This document shows positions 56,925 through 64,000 of a stretch of DNA of 64,000 bases, piece after piece (the stretch's first letter is position 1; each line of letters begins with the position of its first letter). The stretch lies in NCBI RefSeq assembly GCF_016920785.2, contig NW_024609880.1, positions 50,368,296 to 50,432,295 of the forward strand. Direction: 5' to 3'. The stretch is from Ixodes scapularis. Lineage: Eukaryota > Arthropoda > Arachnida > Ixodida > Ixodidae. Both the position numbers and the translations under genes were made by a program. The notes under the pieces are model-generated. The model was not told the origin of the DNA. It saw only the letters and a program-made list of their open reading frames with translations, and did not search any database.

Positions 56925-56980
56925 CTGCAGAGAAAAAGTATTCCAGAAACCTGCTCGCAGAAAAGCACAAGTCGACTTAC
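56925..56980 (-). other. Transposase intron 1 (56 bp)
   Basis: Donor CATTG/GTAAGT, acceptor CTCTGCAG/ACCCTC. Splicing gives EFYSL-TLFMLHRNPEQF in frame. Confidence 0.7.
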
Positions 56981-57629
56981 CAATGAGTAAAACTCCGATT
57001 CTTTGGCGCTGTTTTGCCAGCACGGCCTGACCCACCATCACCGCGGGCTTCCGTCTAGGAGCAGCAGTTTTTTTTCCGCAGAAGTAGGTATTCCTTTTTA
57101 CAGAGCAGTCTGAACTCGTCGTCATCTAGAGTAGCGGCCATCATGCTCTATGAAAGTCAAGACGCGCTGCTACTTCCCCTTTTTCAATATGGAACATCGT
57201 CCACGTGACGAAGCCACCGGGACAACTGTTCGCCTTGCGCGACATGCCAAGCAACGCAACAACTAGCTTGCTCAAACAGTTACGAGCTGTGGCTCTCCCG
57301 GTGTCCTTGTCGCATTCGTCGTACTCGTTGTTTTTTGTCGTTTTCGTTGATGCGAATGCAGTCGATGCAAACGTCTGAATCGGCCCTAAATATAAGTATA
57401 CCGCGTACTTTTTACCAGAAGCTAATAAATAAATCTGAAAATTTTATAATTTTGTTAAATATCGAAATTAGTATCCTCAAACGAATTCAAGGGTTCCAAC
57501 CATGTGCTTCGCAAGTGCGGAAAATCGCATATGTTATCAATCAATGTGAAAGGAAACGCGAAATTTCGCATGTGCGGTTCATCGCTTCACCGATTTTGCA
57601 GAAGAAAATCGCACCATGTGAATCAGGCT

Positions 57630-58173
57630 TAAGGAGTATCATTCGCATGCGAAATTGGAAGTACGAATATCCGGGTGACTCATCATAACACAATTTAAGA
57701 CACTCCTGTGGGAATGGGCACTCGAACTGTTGTTACTTGATGGCCCGAGTAAAAAGGATGCATCTTGTTGTTGAGGTAGTGATTGATGACACAAACATCC
57801 TTGGTGTTTCCAGTTTATAGAGTCATCAATTTCATATCAAGTCATCTCGTAACCATCGGTTCCATTGTGCTCATTAACCATTTGCAGAGATCGCGTCAAT
57901 TACGAACTGCCTTAAGAATCGTCGTGAGGAAATCATTGCTGGACTTCGCTGCAAGCCTCATTGGCCAGCAAAGCAATTGTTGTGCTACCAAAAGAGCTTG
58001 AGACTGTTTTATTCTATCCTGCTGTTGCACAGTCTTTAGCATATTGTAGGCAGTTTTAAAGAAATCGATGAAATGCTACTACGTTTATACGACAGTCGTT
58101 TAAATGCTCAAAAAAACGTTTAAAACAGGCATCTGCTTCATGTAATGACAAAAATAGGCAGCTATAGCTCTAA
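57630..58173. other. No gene seen
   Basis: Flank between the Harbinger element and the next MITE; nothing recognised. Confidence 0.5.
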
Positions 58174-58459
58174 TGCTCGTGTCCCACTAGAGCGACAGAC
58201 GGAAACAAAAGACAACGACAAGCCTCAAACCCATACAGCATGCTCGCGATGGTACGTTTTGCAGGCGTTTAGTCGTTCGATGCTTGTGAAGTAAGCACGA
58301 GCGATTGCAAGCCTGCCAAAGATTACCTCGCGTGCATTATGCTTGTGGTTGAGCATAGCCTCCTTTATTCTACAAAGCCTCTCAAATCGCAAAAGACTCT
58401 GGTTTGAGGTTTGTCGCTGTCGTTTGTTTCTGTCTGTCGCTCTAGTGGGACACGGGCAT
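58174..58459. mobile_element. Harbinger-type MITE, 286 bp, TAA TSD
   Basis: TGCTCGTGTCCCACTAGAGC at the left and the inverse of TGCCCGTGTCCCACTAGAGC at the right. Arms pair for about 58 bp with few mismatches. TAA flanks both sides (58171-58173 and 58460-58462). Confidence 0.85.
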
Positions 58460-58527
58460 AAATGATATAGTTTTCATCTGCAACATGAAACACGGCACAG
58501 CTCGTCGAATGAGTTATAGGTCTGCAC

Positions 58528-58930
58528 GGTGTAAGATACACTCTTAAGGTGAGGACACGGCGGGGCTGTACGCGCGGCGCGAGGAATCAGATAGTGTTCG
58601 TTCGACGGGCATCCGAAAGGCTGCATCCTTCCGCTGCCGCCGTGCCCGCGGCTGACAGTGTCGCTGGCGGCCAAACGGCGAAGCTGTGTGAGAGCGAAAA
58701 AAATTATCTCTTTGCCTTGACACCCCGGTACACTGTGGCCTTTCTGCACGTGCGACAACGTCGCTGAAGCTCTGCCGTGTGGTACATGAGGCGGCACAAG
58801 CCGTCTTGTACGTGCCCACGGGTCGACGAGTCACCTGCCGGCGCCGCTTGAAACCATGGTGAGAGAGAGTGAAGAGCGAACTTTTTCGGGCACTTCGCGA
58901 GGAGCGCGCTGTCCTCACCTCTTACACCAT
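58528..58930. mobile_element. TIR element, about 0.4 kb
   Basis: GGTGTAAGA and GGTGAGGAC on the left are mirrored by GTCCTCACC and TCTTACACC on the right. The left copy has 11 extra bases between the two halves. Interior GC-rich; its 124- and 107-residue minus frames have no motif. Confidence 0.7.
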
Positions 58931-60862
58931 GTAGGTCTCTCTGGATATTTAGACATTGAGAGTGACTAACTTCAAAATGAGATGTTTGACCAGTTCGGTA
59001 TGACCTATAACCTGGGGTCTTGAACGTGAACAGGAAAGTAATGATTACACCAGCGCAGCTAGACTGCAACGTAAATGATGTCGTAAATGACTTAAGCTGG
59101 CTATTCACAGCACCACGCACTTACCTAAAAGACGTATTAACAACGCCCATGACGCGCTAGCGTACAGTTATCGTACAGTGTGCTATGCAAGGCTCCAAAA
59201 TGGCGGCAGGGATATGGATGAATTTGAGCGCCACGGCGCGAAGCTTGGGAGTTTCTTTACTCTAGAGACCTATTCAGTGACCCGACTGGCGCCGCGTAAC
59301 ATTTCCACCATGTCTTGGTGTGCCAGGGGCACGTCATTGGGGTGCGCGAATGTGAACCAACCTCGAAATGACGAGTTCTGTGATCTGTGGGGATCTGAAA
59401 GAGAAAGGCATTGGCACGGCTAAGGGCGCACACGGGAGTTCCGGCAATGGATTGCTGGGCCTTCTCGGATAGAGGTGTGTTATTCCTGCGTGCAGCCTGA
59501 CATCTACTCTTTGCGGGTAAGCAGTATGCACTCATCCCCAAAGACGTCGGCGCAACGTGCACATTGGCAGCCGACTATTTGTCCTTTCCTAAGAACACTA
59601 GCAGGCGGAAATGGGGGTTTGGAAGAAGCCTTCTGGCGCATTTGGATATGCACTTCGAAACTTTTGATATTTGTCTATTTTTCCGGTTTGTTACTGGTAT
59701 TTTACTTGATTGTGTGTGCTCTTTCTCGGTCGAAGACAACACACGTATGTTTTATAAATATCATTTAGGATTCTCTCGACACTCAGTGGTGTCTACTTCA
59801 GCAAGAAACGCCTGGCAACACATTGTACGACAAGCAGCGAACGTCCTGGTTGGAAAGGTAGCTCCCCCTCACCTGGGCACGCTGTTCCAGTTTAAGCCGG
59901 GATCCCACTTCCAAAGGTGATTAACCCAACCATGCAGCCTCCTCCTCCCTCCTCCTCCCTCGGTGTAATACACTGTGAGGTCACAATGTCAAGACACTGT
60001 AATCTCCTTCTAAATTTAGGGGAGACATTATTTTTCCTCGACATACACCAAACACACACATATGATCCGCTGCGGCAATTGCCATGAAACACGAGCGTGT
60101 AATCATCTAAGCTAGCTTACTCGTTTTTCGTTGTGCCTGTTTTTCTTTTTGTTCTTGTTTTTTTCTAGTGGTCATTTTCGTTTGGCCATGATGCACTTAC
60201 ATGACCCCCACAAACTAAGCAACTAAGAGCCGCGAGCGGAGAACGCGCTGGGCGGGATTAGATTTGCATCAAGCTTGACCTTGGTCGCTAACGGTTCGTC
60301 ACGGTTCTCACTCGCGAGGGAGTGAAATTTGAGTTGGGGAGAGCATTAAAGGGTGTCACCGTCGTCGTCGTTTTGTAACACGAAACGCAGCTCGCATCTC
60401 GCAGTTCAACGACCTGTCCCTGCTATCTGCGGCATTCGTCTTGTCCAGTGTCCACCCATCTTCGGCCGCTATATCTTTAGGAGGCAACGCGCGTTGTTGA
60501 AAAACATGTTTTTCCCACGGAGGACCCGAAACCTCGGGTCGCGGGTGCGTTTAAACGACCACGTGTTTTGCAGGTCGTAAGCCTAATTAAATTGAGTTGC
60601 TAGGTTAATAGCTTGCCGGTATACGCGGGATTGAGCAAAAACACACAACGGTTCTCCAAATGCGAGGTATCACTTTATGCAAATGACCCCCTAACGCTGC
60701 ACTAACGATCAAGAGATAAAGGTAATGTATATCGAATCAGCAAATTAGCACAGCTTGCACGTACACAAACCGCAAATAGTAAATTACGTGTCAATCCGGC
60801 TGAAGAGTCAATTCGGCTGACGGTTCAAGTTGACTGAAAGCACCCATTCGGTTGAACGCTCC
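58931..60862. other. No gene recognised
   Basis: Frames of 138, 101, 97 and 118 residues overlap each other on both strands without motifs. CCTCCTCCCTCC tract at 59938-59960. From about 60795 an AATTCGGCTGA / ATTCGGTTGA degenerate repeat begins, which resumes after 61331. Confidence 0.5.
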
Positions 60863-61330
60863 AATAGACCGATCTCACCAAGCAATGGGTTTATGCGTGA
60901 AGGCGCCATAACTTTAGTTCACAAGAGGCAGGCGGTAGTGCCCAAAACGGCTCGCGTGCCGTCTCGTGCTCATCACGCGCAGAGTTCCAGCCGGGTTCGG
61001 GCACGTCCACAAAGAACAAAGTTCCATCGATGCACTGCGGCAGCGGTGGCGTAGTCAAACTGGCTGGTGACATCGGTCTACAGTCGAGACCGGTTATAAC
61101 AAAGTCAAGGGGAATCGGGAATCACTTCGCTATATCCGCTATTTCGATATAACCGACTTCGGTTATAGTGAAGTCAATGGAAATCGGGAATCACTTCGCT
61201 ATATCCGCTCTTTCGTTATAACCAACTTCGGTTATAACGAAGCGCGAAAGGGAATGGGAAATCGGGATTGCTTCGCTGTAGCCGCAATTTAGTTATAACT
61301 GACTCTGTTATAACCGGTTTCCACAGTATT
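60863..61330. mobile_element. MITE family D, copy 2, split by a nested MITE
   Basis: Left end AATAGACCGATCTCACCA; right end TGGTGACATCGGTCTA continues as TATT after the nested element at 61081-61326. Removing that insert restores the same terminus seen at 20366. Confidence 0.85.
61081..61326. mobile_element. pogo/Tigger-like MITE, 246 bp, TA target
   Basis: CAGTCGAGACCGGTTATAAC at the left, GTTATAACCGGTTTCCACAG at the right, with TA on each side (61079-61080 and 61327-61328). Its interior is about three 68-bp repeats of TTCGGTTATAACGAAG then GGAAATCGGGAATCACTTCG. CAG-ended TIRs with GTTATAAC and a TA target fit pogo/Tigger-type elements. Confidence 0.8.
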
Positions 61331-61665
61331 CGGCTCGACGCCCGATTTGGCTAGAATTATCAATTAGCCAGAACGCTCCAATCGGCTAAATACCCAGTTT
61401 TATTGGCTGGAAGACTCCAATTTGGCCGGGTGCTGAAAGGTTTGGCCTTTAGGTATGATTGGCTGAGGTGACCGGGTGTATCTCAAAACGTCCCATTCGC
61501 GTTTGAACCTTGCGCATTTCGTCCCATTCTCATTTGGTCCTTCTCGTTTGAACCTTCTCATAAGATCCGAATCGTGTTTTTCGCAAGTGGGCCCATTCTC
61601 ATTTTGCCCGTTATTTGAAAACGTCCCATTCGCATTTTGGCCGAGGTGACCCGAGGTGACCCCGG
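61331..61665. repeat. Degenerate CCAATTTGGC / CCCATTCTCATTT repeat
   Basis: Loosely repeated words (GATTTGGC, CCAATCGGCT, CCAATTTGGCC; then CGTCCCATTCGC, GTCCCATTCTCATTT, GCCCATTCTCATTTTG). It seems to be the continuation of the repeat interrupted by MITE D copy 2. Confidence 0.65.
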
Positions 61666-62886
61666 TATGCTTGGGTGGCTGAACTATGTCGGCGTCACGC
61701 TTTAGGACTTCGATTGCAAATCAAAACTTCCTGCATTGGAAAGGACCTCGTGGCACAGGATAGCCAAAGTTGCCTGACTTTAATTGCCATTTCTGTTTGT
61801 GTTGTTTGTCACATTGAGCTGCTGTACACACAACACTCCAAGCCCCAAACAAACTGTTTTATTAACTTGCCAACAGAATGAATATCGGCTGTCTAGATAT
61901 GACTCCTTTCTTTCAGTGCCGGCCACCGTCCATTTGGAAAGGTCAGGAAGCCGTGGCGGCTCTTCTGTCCAACAACTGAGGTGCAGAAAAAAAAAAAGAA
62001 AGTAGGCCGTCAGTCGGATGGCAGAGAAGTGCTGTGGGGATTCCTCTAAATTATTTACGTTTTCAAAAGGGTACGAGGAAAACTGTCATAATATGCCAGG
62101 GTAGTAAGCAGAGTATACACCTGTTTACTCAACATTTCAATTTGTCTTATTTTTTATCTCATTCATCCATTTGTATATATATATGGTCACACTTGTACCA
62201 ATCACATCGATGTTTTAGCTAGAATCATTGATTAAAATATGAATATAGTTTTCTCCCCTCTGCCTTTTGTAATTGCTAATCACTAAAAACTGTTTTTTTT
62301 TTTTTTTTTGAAGTCCGTATGGACGACATTAGATTAAACACAAAACTTCTCTGCCGACTGAAACTTGTTTGTATATAAACAGAATGTGAATTCCGTTGTT
62401 CGGCAAATTAGTGTGGCGATATACATAAAAAGGGACGAACTAGATAAAACAAAAATTCTGCAATTAAAAAAAAAAAAAAACTAGTTAGGAAATGTTTCAA
62501 CGCCCCTGCCAACCATGAACGTTCGTGCAGGACAAGTCTCGTTCAGGGCGCATGGTCGAGCTTGTGAGATCGGCTTCACTCCCCCATCAAGTGAAACCAA
62601 ATATACAACCTCCCAATGTTTATGAAATCAACGTCTCCAGCTTGGAATCTTCACGGCCCTGCAGAAGCATAATTCGTCGCTTCAAAATGCAAGAAAATCA
62701 CGCGCTACTCGCACGAATGCCGAAAATGGCGCCGGCCAAATAAGCTTTTACCGAAACGTTCTGTTGGCGACGTTCGCGAATAAAAACGTCGCTGTCGTCC
62801 ACTTTCCATGATTGACCAATGCTCGTTATAGCGTCATTATTGAAACTAACTTCGCTTTCATCAAACGGTGTAAGTAAATTAAAATT
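61666..62886. other. No gene; simple repeats
   Basis: T run at 62292-62308, (TA)n at 62173-62183, A run 62466-62480. Nothing coding. Confidence 0.55.
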
Positions 62887-64000
62887 AACTGTTGGGCTAG
62901 TTGGTTAAACATCTTAATTACAAAAGCGCAAAGGACAAGGACAGGACAAAGAATGAACAGGACAAGCGCTTACTAACAACTGATTGTTTAATGCATAATA
63001 AGAGAAAGACGAAAATGAGAGGAGATTTAATAAACTAAGATTCAAATTGTTTTCCAACTTAAAATGATTAAAAATTATTTGAGAAAAATTAGGACTGATA
63101 GAAAAATAAAATTAAAGAAAAGCATCCAGATTAAGAAAAAAGGTTGAGGTACCCCATCTCTTTCTCAGACAGTGAAATTGATGGTGTGCTAATGCACGTG
63201 TCTCCTTTTTCGATTATTGTTTTTGCCTCGAAAATCTCTCTGGCTCTCTTGCTCCGAAAGCGTTTGAGTATTTGCGTTTGATTGAAAAGGGGAGTGCATT
63301 TATGGTCTTTGGCATGTATGGCCAAGTGTCCAGACGGTGACGCATGCAGGGAAAGCTCATGCTCTCGCAGTCGCACATCTACGCAGCGCCCAGATTGACC
63401 GACGTACACTCTCCCACATGTGCACGGAATTTCGTAAACGATGTTGACGTTGCAGTTGATATATTTATGTGTGTGCTGGACTGAGCAGTGGTCTTGTCTT
63501 TCGTTCTGGGAGTTGATTTTTGGACACAGTTTTCTAAGTTTGTCAGGAGCTGATGTTACAACCTGTATGTCATATTTTGACGCTATTCTTTTCAAGTTGT
63601 GTGATACTTTGTGTTGGTAGGGTATCACTGCCGGGCGCCGTGTCTTATCTCTTGTTCTTCTTTCATTGTGAGTGGTCAGGCTCTCTGCTACATCGAACAT
63701 TAAAAAACTGGTATACCCAGATTCCTGTAGTTTTTGATGTGCCTCAAAACTCTGCTTGGCTGTGTGCTCGCATGATTTTTGCAAGGCTGCTATGAAGCAG
63801 CTTTTTACAATTCCTCTCTTGATTATTTTAGAATGGGCCGAATCAAATGGTAGAAGTGATTTTTTGGACCGCGGTTTGTATGTCCAGCAAGTATGGTTGT
63901 CTTCGAAGGACAGCTGAAGATCTAGGAATTGAAGCTTGCTTTCATCTGGTAGCTCGTGGGTAAAGCTTAGTCCCTGAGATTGAGTAAGGAACGTGGTGCG
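62887..64000 (-). mobile_element. Penelope-like retroelement, 3' part
   Basis: Read on the minus strand: an open coding region entering from the right edge, a stop at 63131-63133, about 240 bp of 3' UTR, and an end with GCGCTTTT, AAGATG and AACTAGCCCAAC. The last segment recurs as an inverted pair at 25427-25580. The 5' part, including the RT core, lies outside the window. Confidence 0.85.
63131..64000 (-). CDS. Penelope-like RT C-terminus with GIY-YIG endonuclease (partial)
   Basis: The frame is open from the window edge to a TAA stop: 289 codons with no interruption. The first 70 or so codons (ELPDESKLQFLDLQLSF, KPRSKKSLLPFDSAHSK) resemble the end of the RT/thumb region. A linker follows with IPYQHKVSHNLKRI and several cysteines. 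A GIY-YIG domain begins near residue 187 (NIVYEIPCTCGRVYVGQSG), with the conserved arginine in VRLREH near residue 210 and a candidate catalytic glutamate in TIIEKG near 263. The endonuclease cuts target DNA for priming. All landmarks intact: a young, possibly recently active copy. TTG at 63782-63784 is an internal codon, not the start. Confidence 0.92.
   Translation of the reverse strand, partial: RTTFLTQSQGLSFTHELPDESKLQFLDLQLSFEDNHTCWTYKPRSKKSLLPFDSAHSKIIKRGIVKSCFIAALQKSCEHTAKQSFEAHQKLQESGYTSFLMFDVAESLTTHNERRTRDKTRRPAVIPYQHKVSHNLKRIASKYDIQVVTSAPDKLRKLCPKINSQNERQDHCSVQHTHKYINCNVNIVYEIPCTCGRVYVGQSGRCVDVRLREHELSLHASPSGHLAIHAKDHKCTPLFNQTQILKRFRSKRAREIFEAKTIIEKGDTCISTPSISLSEKEMGYLNLFS

Larger units (their letters stand above)
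53809..57144 (-). pseudogene. Harbinger DDE transposase, six exons, inactivated
   Basis: Exons inferred from family blocks and GT-AG borders: 57144-56981 (ends in a WWVRP block and FYSL), 56924-56761 (HRNPEQFRRYYRIM, PISSRVRLAITLR), 56621-56492 (YLSSATSMQDLALQF), 54812-54667 (NFPHCVGSVDGKH), 54580-54272 (IVLMAVVDSKLRF, QSDGGVF, FNYRLCRAR), and 54200-53809 (NAFEILDTRFCIFRRPI, AACVLHNYL, RDLYCRYF). Catalytic D1 is at 54727-54729 and D2 at 54517-54519. The expected glutamate before NAF is a glutamine codon (CAG, 54188-54190). Stops replace a tryptophan near 56513 and occur before WWVRP and after FLRPCSG; an extra base follows the fourth intron and one base is missing at the third acceptor. Length about 435 codons, normal for the family. 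Confidence 0.85.
50982..57629 (-). mobile_element. PIF/Harbinger transposon, 6.65 kb, with TIRs and TAA TSD
   Basis: The ends share GCCTGATTCACATGGTGCGA (50983-51002, and inverted at 57609-57628). Immediately outside both ends is TAA (50979-50981 and 57630-57632), the 3-bp target duplication expected of PIF/Harbinger. The minus strand carries a HARBI1-like DDE transposase at 53809-57144. The second Myb/SANT-like protein many Harbingers encode was not found, although 51000-53800 could once have held it. The element has itself collected insertions in its third intron and carries a fold-back near its left end. Confidence 0.9.

Noticed and set aside
1..64000. Endogenous viral sequence or bacterial contamination
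   Set aside because: No capsid, polymerase or integrase motif of viral type was seen in the open frames; no bacterial gene organisation. The whole window fits animal repeat DNA.

Overview
This window looks like gene-poor, repeat-dense nuclear DNA of an arthropod, most likely a hard tick (Acari, Ixodida). That is an inference from the kinds of repeats present, from splice-type (GT-AG) introns and from arthropod-type core promoters. No database was searched. I find no host protein-coding gene I can name, no rRNA, no convincing tRNA, no CRISPR array and no recognisable viral insertion. The only long intact reading frame that looks like a real protein is the C-terminal part of a Penelope-like retroelement at the right edge (minus strand, 63131-64000).

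Layout. 1-2878: 5'-truncated, decayed APE-type LINE (endonuclease, reverse transcriptase and C-terminal fragments, AAAT tail). 3.0-31 kb: scattered MITEs and fold-back elements, minisatellites (54-bp, 52-bp, 33-bp and 26-bp units), a hAT-type non-autonomous element (12894-14100) with GGTTCGG arrays, a 0.59-kb tandem duplication (16.1-17.3 kb), and a well-formed TATA/Inr core promoter with a possible first exon at 20487-20743. 31-35 kb: AT-rich, almost featureless. 36.8-37.5 kb: four palindromes in tandem. 37.77-38.78 kb: a 1-kb TIR-bounded element packed with TGACGTCA and GTCACGTGAC palindromes and ending in a 19-bp hairpin; part of a second copy lies at 47.33-47.5 kb. 40.98-41.36 kb: solo LTR with two heat-shock-element clusters. 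42.19-42.63 kb: Mutator-type fold-back with a 9-bp target-site duplication (TSD). 50.98-57.63 kb: a 6.65-kb PIF/Harbinger transposon with TIRs, a TAA TSD and a multi-exon, inactivated DDE transposase on the minus strand. 58-61.3 kb: more MITEs, one nested inside another. 62.89-64 kb: Penelope-like element.

The parts do not form an operon or pathway. What they share is mobility. The PIF/Harbinger transposon is a plausible ancestral source of short non-autonomous relatives, such as the 286-bp element at 58174-58459 with the same TAA target. A recurring theme is that the short elements carry, and in several cases have amplified, palindromes resembling binding sites of conserved regulators (CRE/ATF, E-box/CLEAR, CCAAT/NF-Y, NRF1, ZNF143/Staf, HSF). 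Whether any of these act as enhancers is untested.
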